NCBI GenBank assembly: GCA_034437615.1
Contig: DAOTTW010000118.1
Location: 1 to 13,400, forward strand
Origin: DAOTTW01 sp034437615
GTDB taxonomy: Bacteria; Chloroflexota; Anaerolineae; Aggregatilineales; Phototrophicaceae
DNA length: 13,400 bases
Direction: 5' to 3'
Shown here: piece by piece, positions 1-6,261 of the stretch
Layout: each line of letters begins with the position of its first letter
Position numbering within the stretch: the stretch's first letter is position 1
The notes under the pieces: generated by a model
The model's database searches: none
Seen by the model: only the letters and a program-made list of their open reading frames with translations
Told to the model about the DNA's origin: nothing
Made by a program: the position numbers and the translations under genes

Positions 1-18
1 AATCATTCACAACAGGTC

Positions 19-44
19 TGTAGGGACGCGCCACTGGTGCGTCC
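19..44. repeat. Hairpin repeat with tgtagggacgc core
   Basis: Bases 24-32 pair with 36-44 (nine pairs, one of them G-T) around a 3-base loop. The 11-base core tgtagggacgc (19-29) recurs exactly at 6206-6216, and as its reverse complement at 6184-6194, so this belongs to a dispersed intergenic repeat family. Function is unknown; a role as a REP-like element or transcript-end structure is possible. Confidence 0.6.
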
Positions 45-77
45 GCCACACAGGAACAACGAAAAACCAAATACCTA

Positions 78-91
78 CCCCTGAAAAGGGG
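78..91. repeat. Small C-run/G-run hairpin
   Basis: Cccct at 78-82 pairs with agggg at 87-91 around a gaaa loop. A sister hairpin with the same composition lies at 167-180. Together they frame a G-rich strand at 88-108. No T-run follows, so I do not call it a terminator. Confidence 0.4.
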
Positions 92-166
92 GATTGAGGG
101 GGTGAGGGCCAGTTCGCGGGCAAAATGGGCCTGGCTGAGTCGTTACCTGTAGGCAACGTGCCATAG

Positions 167-180
167 CCCCCTTCAGGGGG
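167..180. repeat. Small C-run/G-run hairpin, second copy
   Basis: Ccccc at 167-171 pairs with ggggg at 176-180 around a ttca loop. It resembles the hairpin at 78-91 and probably belongs to the same mosaic repeat. Confidence 0.4.
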
Positions 181-197
181 GTTGGCCCTGCGGCAGC

Positions 198-239
198 CGC
201 TGGCTTTAGCCAGTGGCGACACACACGGACTGGCCTGAG
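198..239. repeat. 42-bp dispersed repeat, left copy
   Basis: This unit matches bases 11823-11864 at 39 of 42 positions, in the same orientation. It can fold: tggct/agcca (201-205 with 208-212), and alternatively gccagt (209-214) with actggc (229-234). Both copies are intergenic and more than 11 kb apart. No open frame or transposase is associated with either. Confidence 0.7.
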
Positions 240-247
240 CTAAGCCC

Positions 248-269
248 AGGGCGCAATGCATTGCGCCCT
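248..269. repeat. Perfect 22-bp palindrome upstream of permease
   Basis: Two 11-base arms (agggcgcaatg and its exact complement) abut without a spacer, ending 62 bases before the preferred permease start at 332. It could be a dispersed palindromic repeat, a leader hairpin in the mRNA, or a regulator-binding site. The sequence alone does not decide between these. Confidence 0.6.
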
Positions 270-331
270 AACGAATCATCTGAATGCGTTTTGCTTTCTC
301 TATTAAAAATGAAATTGGTGGCTTCAACCAC

Positions 332-1321
332 ATGCTCGGATATTTATTTCAACGCTTTATTTACATGCTTATCCTGCTGTTGCTGCTGTCGATTGTGTCC
401 TTCACGCTGATTCAGTTGCCACCCGGCGACTACCTCAGCACCCTGATCGCAGGGATGCGTGAACGTGGCATTATCCTCGACCGTGACTCTATCGAAGAGT
501 TGGAGGAGGATTACGGCCTTAACCTGCCCTTTCATGAGCAGTACATCAAGTGGCTGGGCAACCTGCTACAGGGCGATATGGGGCAATCGTTCCAGTACAA
601 CGCCCCCGTGAGCAGCCTGATCGGTGAACGCCTGGCGCTGACGGTGACGATTTCGCTGCTGACGTTGTTGTTGACGTATGCCATTGCGATACCCGTCGGC
701 ATCTACTCCGCGACGCATCAATATAGTTTCTTCGATTATGTGTTTACGGTGTTTGGCTTCATCGGCCTGGCGATACCGAACTTCCTGTTGGCGCTGATCC
801 TGATGTATCTGGCGTTTCGTTACCTGGGCTGGAGCGTCGGCGGCTTGTTCTCGCCAGAATACCTGATTGCGCCCTGGAGTTGGGGCAAGGTGCTGAACCT
901 GCTGCAACACCTGCCGATACCGATTATCGTGGTCGGTACGGCTGGCACAGCGCGCCTGATCCGTGTGATGCGTGCTAGCCTGCTGGATGAACTGAAGAAG
1001 CAATATGTGGTCACCGCCCGCGTAAAGGGCCTATCCGAGCGCAAGCTGCACATCAAATACCCGGTGCGTATGGCACTGAACCCGATTGTCAGCACGCTTG
1101 GCTATGTGCTGCCCGATATTATCTCTGGTGCGACGCTGACCGCCGTCGTGCTCAACCTGCCCACGATTGGCCCACTGCTGCTGGAAGCCCTCAAAGCGCA
1201 GGATTTGTTCCTGGCGGGCAGCATCGTGATGCTGTTGGGTGCGCTTGGCATCATCGGTACGATTATCTCTGACATGCTGCTGGTTGTGGTTGACCCCCGG
1301 ATACGGTTTGAGAAGCAATGA
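332..1321 (+). CDS. ABC transporter permease, OppB/DppB type
   Basis: Inner-membrane channel subunit of a peptide/oligosaccharide-class ABC importer. The 329-residue product begins in the typical way for this family (MLGYLFQRF followed by a membrane helix at about 9-29) and has about five more hydrophobic spans (roughly 101-125, 137-163, 193-213, 251-275, 293-320). The cytoplasmic EAA-type coupling loop lies at about 220-250 (DELKKQYVVTARVKG onward) and the C-terminus ends VDPRIRFEKQ. I prefer the ATG at 332, which has GGTGG at 317-321; an in-frame ATG at 284 would add 16 residues but has no Shine-Dalgarno and is less family-like. The stop overlaps the next start by four bases (ATGA). Family assignment is firm, while the substrate cannot be told: Opp-type systems carry peptides, nickel or oligosaccharides. 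Confidence 0.93.
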   Translation: MLGYLFQRFIYMLILLLLLSIVSFTLIQLPPGDYLSTLIAGMRERGIILDRDSIEELEEDYGLNLPFHEQYIKWLGNLLQGDMGQSFQYNAPVSSLIGERLALTVTISLLTLLLTYAIAIPVGIYSATHQYSFFDYVFTVFGFIGLAIPNFLLALILMYLAFRYLGWSVGGLFSPEYLIAPWSWGKVLNLLQHLPIPIIVVGTAGTARLIRVMRASLLDELKKQYVVTARVKGLSERKLHIKYPVRMALNPIVSTLGYVLPDIISGATLTAVVLNLPTIGPLLLEALKAQDLFLAGSIVMLLGALGIIGTIISDMLLVVVDPRIRFEKQ

Positions 1322-2466
1322 CATACTATACAGCGCCTACGACAATCCCACCCGAACCCTACGACGAGCCAGAGCAAAACGCAGACAACGCCTATTATAT
1401 GGCGTCTAGCTGGCAACTCATCTGGCGGCGCTTCGTGAAGCACAAGCTGGCGCTGGTCGCGGCGCTGGTGCTCGCCATGCTCTATATCACCGGGCCGTTG
1501 CTAGCGGGCTTCTTCTCCACAGCGGATGTCAGCACGCGGCATCGGGCTTATGTGTATGCACCGCCGACGCCCGTCCACTTCATCCACGAGGGCCAACTGC
1601 GCCTGCCCTTCGTCTATGGGCTGGAAGGCACACGCGACCCGGTGACACTTGCGCGCAACTACGCGGCAGACACCTCGCAGCTTTACGCGCTACGCTTTTT
1701 CGTGCGCGGCGAACCCTATAAGCTGCTGGGCTTCATCGAGACGGATATACGCTTCATCGGGGTCGAGGAGGGCGGCGCGCTTTTCTTATTCGGCACCGAT
1801 GAGCTAGGGCGCGACATGTACTCGCGCACGCTGCACGGGGCGCGCATCTCGCTGACAATCGGCCTGATCGGTGTCTTCATCAGCTTCATCTTGGGCTGCC
1901 TGCTGGGTGGCATATCGGGCTATTTCGGTGGCGTGCCGGATATGCTCATTCAGCGCCTGATCGAATTCCTGATTTCGATACCGACGCTGCCCTTGTGGAT
2001 GGCGCTATCCGCAGCGGTGCCGACCACATGGTCGCCGCTAGCCACCTACTTTATGATTACCGTTATCCTGTCGATTGTCGGCTGGACGGGCCTGGCGCGT
2101 GTGGTGCGCGGCAAGCTGCTGCAACTGCGCGAAGAGGATTATGTGATGGCGGCGAAGATCTCCGGCGCGACGGATTGGCGCATCATCCGCACGCACCTGC
2201 TACCGGGCTTTATGAGCTACCTCATCGTGCATATGACGCTGGCCGTGCCTGCCATGATCCTCGGTGAGACAGCGCTGAGCTTCATCGGCGTCGGCCTGCG
2301 TGCGCCTATCGTCAGTTGGGGCGTGCAATTACAGCAAGCGCAAAACGTGCGCACGTTGGCGCTGCACCCCTGGTTGCTGATCCCGGCAATTTTCGTGGTC
2401 ATCACCGTGTTGTGTTTCAATTTCGTGGGCGATGGCCTGCGCGACGCCGCCGACCCATACGATTAA
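1318..2466 (+). CDS. ABC transporter permease, OppC/DppC type
   Basis: Second channel subunit, expected to pair with the preceding permease. The family signatures are clear: FGTDELGRDMYSR at 158-170, an EAA loop at about 272-296 (EEDYVMAAKISGATDWRI), GETALSFIGVG at 316-326 and the classic tail NFVGDGLRDAADPYD. The N-terminus is a proline- and acid-rich cytoplasmic stretch of about 35 residues, followed by TM1 at about 43-66. Between TM1 and the LGRD motif lies a soluble stretch of about 90 residues (68-157), predicted to be outside the membrane. It makes the protein 382 residues, longer than the roughly 300 of E. coli DppC. The start overlaps the previous stop in an ATGA, a mark of translational coupling. 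Confidence 0.94.
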   Translation: MTYYTAPTTIPPEPYDEPEQNADNAYYMASSWQLIWRRFVKHKLALVAALVLAMLYITGPLLAGFFSTADVSTRHRAYVYAPPTPVHFIHEGQLRLPFVYGLEGTRDPVTLARNYAADTSQLYALRFFVRGEPYKLLGFIETDIRFIGVEEGGALFLFGTDELGRDMYSRTLHGARISLTIGLIGVFISFILGCLLGGISGYFGGVPDMLIQRLIEFLISIPTLPLWMALSAAVPTTWSPLATYFMITVILSIVGWTGLARVVRGKLLQLREEDYVMAAKISGATDWRIIRTHLLPGFMSYLIVHMTLAVPAMILGETALSFIGVGLRAPIVSWGVQLQQAQNVRTLALHPWLLIPAIFVVITVLCFNFVGDGLRDAADPYD

Positions 2467-2478
2467 GGTATTGCCCTG

Positions 2479-3507
2479 ATGAACACCGACATACTCAAAG
2501 TGCGCGACCTGCGCACCTACTTCTACACGGACGATGGCGTATTGAAAGCGCTCGATGGCGTCAGCTTCGACATCCGCAGGCGCGAGACACTCGGCGTTAT
2601 CGGTGAAAGCGGCTGTGGCAAAAGCGTCACGGCACGCTCAATTTTGCGCATCGTACCATCACCGGGCAAAACCGTCGGCGGCAGCGTGCAGCTATTCGCC
2701 AGTGGCAAGGGTCCGGTGGACCTGCTGCAACTCAAGCCAACCGGACGGGAAATACGGGCGATACGCGGCAAAGACATCTCCATGATCTTTCAGGAGCCGA
2801 TGACCAGCCTATCGCCTGTGCATACCATCGGCAACCAGATCGAAGAGTCGCTGCTGTTGCACATCACAAATGACAAAGCCCAAGCCCGCGAAATGGCGCT
2901 CGATATGCTGGACCGTGTCGGCATCCCAAAACCCCAAGAGGGCCTGAAAAACTACCCCTTTCAGCTTTCGGGCGGGATGCGCCAGCGCGTGATGATCGCT
3001 ATAGCGCTGTCGTGCAGCCCACAGTTGCTGCTTGCGGATGAACCCACGACCGCGCTTGATGTGACGGTGCAGGCGCAAATCCTCGAACTGATCAAATCGC
3101 TACAGGATGAACTCGGCATGTCGGTCATGTTCATCACACATGACCTGGGCGTGATTGCCGAAGTAGCCGACCGCGTTGCGGTCATGTATTTGGGGCGTAT
3201 TGTCGAATCCGCACCTGTGAGGGAGCTATTTCGCAATCCACAGCACCCCTATACGCGGGACCTGCTGAAATCCGTGCCGCGCATCGGGCAGAGGCGCGGC
3301 CAAGCGCTCCAGACGATCAAGGGCACGGTGCCCATACCGATTAACCTGCCGCAGCGCTGCCCGTTTATGTCACGCTGCCCGGACGCCATGCCCGGCACCT
3401 GTGATCGCGCAGTTCCCGCGCTTGAGAACGTGGCCGAAGCGCATCAGGTGCGCTGCTACCTGCACCACGACAAAGACGAGCCGCAACTCACCCCGTCTGA
3501 CATCTGA
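2479..3507 (+). CDS. ABC transporter ATPase, OppD/DppD type
   Basis: Cytoplasmic ATP-hydrolysing subunit that powers the importer. Motifs in order: Walker A GESGCGKS at 42-49, Q-loop Q105 (IFQEPM), signature LSGGMRQR at 163-170, Walker B LLLADEP at 183-189 and switch histidine H221 (ITHDLG). All catalytic residues are present. The C-terminal oligopeptide/dipeptide extension starts around NPQHPYT (253-259) and holds four cysteines, C294, C300, C308 and C326, in the RCP-type pattern of this subfamily. Iron-sulfur binding has been described for such cysteines in some OppD proteins; that is family knowledge and not shown here. At 342 residues the length is normal. The start is 12 bases after the permease stop, with AAGG just upstream. 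Confidence 0.94.
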   Translation: MNTDILKVRDLRTYFYTDDGVLKALDGVSFDIRRRETLGVIGESGCGKSVTARSILRIVPSPGKTVGGSVQLFASGKGPVDLLQLKPTGREIRAIRGKDISMIFQEPMTSLSPVHTIGNQIEESLLLHITNDKAQAREMALDMLDRVGIPKPQEGLKNYPFQLSGGMRQRVMIAIALSCSPQLLLADEPTTALDVTVQAQILELIKSLQDELGMSVMFITHDLGVIAEVADRVAVMYLGRIVESAPVRELFRNPQHPYTRDLLKSVPRIGQRRGQALQTIKGTVPIPINLPQRCPFMSRCPDAMPGTCDRAVPALENVAEAHQVRCYLHHDKDEPQLTPSDI

Positions 3508-3530
3508 ACAATAATGCAAGGGCACGACGC

Positions 3531-4574
3531 ATGAACCCACCAAATACACCGCAAACACTGCTAGAGGTCAAGGGGCTGAAAAAGCACTTCCCGATTGAAG
3601 CGGGTTTCCTGCGCCGCATTGTGGGGTACGTCAAAGCCGTTGATGACGTAGATTTCTACATCAACGAGGGCGAGACGCTTGGCCTGGTCGGTGAATCCGG
3701 CTGCGGCAAATCCACACTCGGCAAGACGATTTTACGCGGTATCAAGCCAACCGCCGGCGAGGTCAACCTGCGCGTTGAGGGCGACATGGTCAATATCGCC
3801 CAACTCAAGCCCAAAGCGCTTAGGGCGGTACGACCCTACATGCAGATGATCTTCCAGGACCCCTATTCCAGCCTCGACCCGCGCATGACGGTTTTCGACA
3901 TCGTCAGCGAGCCGCTGGTCGCCACCAAGGGCCTGAGCGAGAAAAAGCTGAGTGGCAAGGAGCTACAAGACCGCGTTGCCTATCTGATCGAGGTCGTCGG
4001 CCTACAGGTGAGGTACCTGAAACGCTACCCTCATGCTTTCAGTGGCGGGCAGCGTCAGCGCCTCGGCATCGCACGGGCACTGGCGACCAACCCACAGCTT
4101 GTCGTGGCAGATGAAGCGGTTTCGGCGTTGGATGTCAGCGTGCAGGCGCAAATCCTGAATCTGCTACAAGAGCTACAGCAAGAATTTGAACTGACGTATC
4201 TGTTTATCTCGCATGATCTGAGCGTGGTGGAGCATATCGCGGACCGTGTCGCGGTGATGTACGTCGGCAAAATGGTCGAACTGGCCGAGACGGATGAGCT
4301 TTTCACGCGCCCCAAGCACCCCTACACCGAAGCGCTGCTATCAGCCATCCCAACCCCAGACCCAGAGGTGAAGATGGAGCGCATTCTGTTGCCGGGTGAT
4401 GTCGCCAACCCGTCCAATCCGCCGTCAGGCTGCTATTTTCACCCGCGTTGCCGCTACGCCGAGGAGGTCTGCCGCACGACCACGCCCCAATGGGAAGAAG
4501 TAGCGCCGGGGCATTATGCGCTGTGCCATTTCGCCAAAGACCTGAATTTACAAGGCGTGCCAGCGAACACATAA
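3531..4574 (+). CDS. ABC transporter ATPase, OppF/DppF type
   Basis: Second ATPase, expected to form a heterodimer with the preceding one. Motifs: Walker A GESGCGKS at 54-61, Q-loop Q109 (IFQDPYSSLDPR), signature SGGQRQR at 171-177, Walker B LVVADEA at 190-196 and switch histidine H228 (ISHDLS). Walker B reads DEAVSALD where the usual motif is DEPVSALD; the catalytic glutamate E195 is kept, so activity should not be lost. The C-terminal extension (from about KHPYTEALL, 262) has C301, C307, C314 and C332, as in the family. The start has AAGGG at 3518-3522, eight bases upstream, and lies 23 bases after the previous stop. Confidence 0.94.
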   Translation: MNPPNTPQTLLEVKGLKKHFPIEAGFLRRIVGYVKAVDDVDFYINEGETLGLVGESGCGKSTLGKTILRGIKPTAGEVNLRVEGDMVNIAQLKPKALRAVRPYMQMIFQDPYSSLDPRMTVFDIVSEPLVATKGLSEKKLSGKELQDRVAYLIEVVGLQVRYLKRYPHAFSGGQRQRLGIARALATNPQLVVADEAVSALDVSVQAQILNLLQELQQEFELTYLFISHDLSVVEHIADRVAVMYVGKMVELAETDELFTRPKHPYTEALLSAIPTPDPEVKMERILLPGDVANPSNPPSGCYFHPRCRYAEEVCRTTTPQWEEVAPGHYALCHFAKDLNLQGVPANT

Positions 4575-4591
4575 GGCCAGAGCAAACTACT

Positions 4592-5026
4592 ATGAACCTG
4601 TACCTTGTCATCATCGTTGTCGTCGTCGTGTTTATGGTCTTAATGCGCCTGATCGCCCTGTATGCCGGACGCGCCTTTGACCACAACATCACCGGGCACT
4701 TCAGGGCGCTGGAAAGCCTGGTCGAGTATGACAGGCTGCCGCGTGCATGGCGTGCTCATATCACGGCCTTAGCCCAGAAGCCGAATTATGAGCGCAGCGC
4801 AAAGCGCTATCTGCTGACGCGGCTCAAAAAACTACGCGCTTTCTTCGCGTCGTATCCCTTCATAGATGCGCCAGAGACGCGGGCACTGCTGCTGAGGCAG
4901 CTTGACGACATCGCGCAGCGCTGGCAGCACGCAAATATAAGCGAGATTTTATCCGAGACCAACACCCACATAACCCCACAAGGAGAGCAGGATGGCGAAT
5001 TCGGGAAGCACGCTGTTGTTACGTAA
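4592..5026 (+). CDS. Small protein with one N-terminal membrane helix
   Basis: I do not recognise the family. The 144-residue product opens with a very hydrophobic segment (about 3-25, a run of V, I, L and M) that fits a single membrane anchor; the following R and K residues suggest the rest is cytoplasmic. The soluble part is rich in R, L and A, probably alpha-helical (about 50-115), with no cysteine and no visible catalytic motif. The chosen ATG follows the ATPase stop by 17 bases and has only a weak purine stretch ahead; the frame is open further upstream, but only within the ATPase gene. Its last 35 bases overlap the next gene, so its acidic tail is coded together with that gene's start. 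Being in this operon, it may anchor or regulate the transporter or the hydrolase, but that is a guess. Confidence 0.7.
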   Translation: MNLYLVIIVVVVVFMVLMRLIALYAGRAFDHNITGHFRALESLVEYDRLPRAWRAHITALAQKPNYERSAKRYLLTRLKKLRAFFASYPFIDAPETRALLLRQLDDIAQRWQHANISEILSETNTHITPQGEQDGEFGKHAVVT

Positions 5027-6146
5027 GGTGCAGGGCTGCCTGTACGGTGCTGCCATTGGCGACGCGATGGGTGGACCCGCTGAGTGGCATTCACCAGAGC
5101 AGATTCAAGAGCGCTACGGCACCATCACCGATTTTGTGGAGAACTGGGACGGGCCAACCGACACAGGCAAGGGCGATGGCCGCTACACCGACGACAGCCA
5201 TATGGTGCAGTTGCTCAGCCGCGCTTACATCGCACAGGGCGATCACCTGGATGCCTATAGCTTTTCGCGCCATATGGTGCCCATGCTGACGGACCCGACG
5301 CGCTGGGTGCCCGAACGTGGCCGTCATATGCCCCTGATCGAGCGCCTTTTTTACCCCGAAAAGTGGCTTTACATGCGCTTCCTCGCGAATGCCAACCCCC
5401 GCGAGGCAGGCATCGGCAACATGGTGAACTGTGGTGCGGCCATGTATGCGGCCCCAGTTGGCATCGTGAACGCGGGCGACCCCCTGCAAGCCTACCGCGA
5501 AGGGCTGGACGTATTCAGCGCACATCAGCATAGCTATGGCCTGGAAGCCGCTGCTGTGATGGCCGCCTGTGTCGCTGAAGCCTTCAAGCCGGATGCGTCG
5601 GTTGATTCGATCATTGAGGTGGCGCTAGCCGTCGCGAAGGACGGCACACGCAACGCTATCGCTGCGGTTGTCGAGCTGGCACGTCAGTATGACGACTGGC
5701 AAGCCGCCATCGCGCCATTGCGTGCGGTCATGCGGCGCTATGACGGCTCTGCTGAAGATGGCAAGGGTGATCGTGGCAACCACACCAACAACTGGACGCC
5801 AAGCCGCGAACACAGCATCGAGGAGCTACCGATTGCGCTGGGCTTCCTGGTCGTGACAGGTGGTGATTATGAGGGCACGGTCTTCGGCGCGACCAACTAC
5901 GGGCGCGATAACGATTCGATTGCGGGTATGGGTGGCGCGATTGCGGGCGCGTTGCAGGGCGTCGAAGCGCTGCGCCCAAACTGGATAGTGACCATCAACA
6001 GCGCGAATCAGATTGACCTGATGCCCCTGGCCGATGACCTGACGACGCTGATTATCAGGTTGCAACAGCAACAAATCACAGCCGCACAAGAACGCGCACG
6101 CGCCTTTGATCGCCTGCTGCAAGCAAGCGGTAGCACCACACAATAG
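4992..6146 (+). CDS. ADP-ribosylglycohydrolase-family protein (ARH/DraG fold)
   Basis: All-alpha, dinuclear-magnesium hydrolase of the ARH/DraG superfamily, whose members cleave ADP-ribose bonds or related N- or O-glycosidic links. The first domain element is GCLYGAAIGDAMGGPAEW at 15-32. The metal motifs are YTDDSH at 65-70 (T66, D67, D68) and GRDNDSIAGMGGA at 304-316 (D306, D308). The second motif usually reads DTD; here the middle residue is N307. At 384 residues it is a little longer than DraG. AGGAG at 4981-4985, six bases before the ATG, fixes the start even though it lies inside the previous gene. No signal peptide is visible, so it should be cytoplasmic. Its place at the end of an importer operon suggests it acts on an imported compound, not on a modified host protein; this is inference. 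Confidence 0.88.
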   Translation: MANSGSTLLLRKVQGCLYGAAIGDAMGGPAEWHSPEQIQERYGTITDFVENWDGPTDTGKGDGRYTDDSHMVQLLSRAYIAQGDHLDAYSFSRHMVPMLTDPTRWVPERGRHMPLIERLFYPEKWLYMRFLANANPREAGIGNMVNCGAAMYAAPVGIVNAGDPLQAYREGLDVFSAHQHSYGLEAAAVMAACVAEAFKPDASVDSIIEVALAVAKDGTRNAIAAVVELARQYDDWQAAIAPLRAVMRRYDGSAEDGKGDRGNHTNNWTPSREHSIEELPIALGFLVVTGGDYEGTVFGATNYGRDNDSIAGMGGAIAGALQGVEALRPNWIVTINSANQIDLMPLADDLTTLIIRLQQQQITAAQERARAFDRLLQASGSTTQ

Positions 6147-6163
6147 CGTGGTCGTGCGTTTTT
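6135..6163 (+). terminator. Possible weak intrinsic terminator
   Basis: Accac at 6135-6139 pairs with gtggt at 6148-6152 around an 8-base loop, and a run of five T follows at 6159-6163. The stem is short, overlaps the end of the hydrolase gene and lies 6 bases before the T-run, so this is a weak candidate. Confidence 0.25.
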
Positions 6164-6183
6164 CATAGCTGACGCAGCAAGCC

Positions 6184-6216
6184 GCGTCCCTACACAGAAC
6201 ATTATTGTAGGGACGC
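6184..6216. repeat. Strong inverted repeat between convergent genes
   Basis: Arms gcgtccctaca (6184-6194) and its exact complement (6206-6216) flank an 11-base loop, giving an 11-bp perfect stem. It sits in the 115-base gap between two convergent operons, where a two-way transcript-end structure would be expected. Neither strand shows a T-run right after the stem, so I class it as a repeat and not a proven terminator. The arm matches the repeat at 19-29. Confidence 0.7.
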
Positions 6217-6261
6217 CATTCTTGGCCTCCGTCAAAAATTAACCGAGATAGATACGCTTGT

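Larger units (their letters stand above)
1..331. other. Non-coding leader rich in inverted repeats
   Basis: I see no convincing gene here; the open frames on the minus strand have no recognisable protein character. The stretch is a mosaic of short hairpin-forming pieces: a 9-bp stem at 24-44, two C-run/G-run hairpins at 78-91 and 167-180, a repeat unit at 198-239 that recurs near 11823, and a perfect 22-bp palindrome at 248-269. Such mosaics are typical of intergenic dispersed repeats. Any promoter for the transporter operon must lie here or further upstream, but I cannot pick out convincing -35/-10 boxes. Confidence 0.6.

Noticed and set aside
88..129. G-quadruplex in the G-rich strand
   Set aside because: Three close G-tracts are present, but the fourth is 18 bases away, so a stable quadruplex is doubtful.
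284..331. Upstream in-frame ATG for the first permease
   Set aside because: It has no Shine-Dalgarno and adds 16 residues before a typical OppB N-terminus; the ATG at 332 fits better. It cannot be fully excluded.
566..1003. 145-codon minus-strand frame
   Set aside because: Low-complexity Q/R/H-rich translation opposite a definite permease gene.
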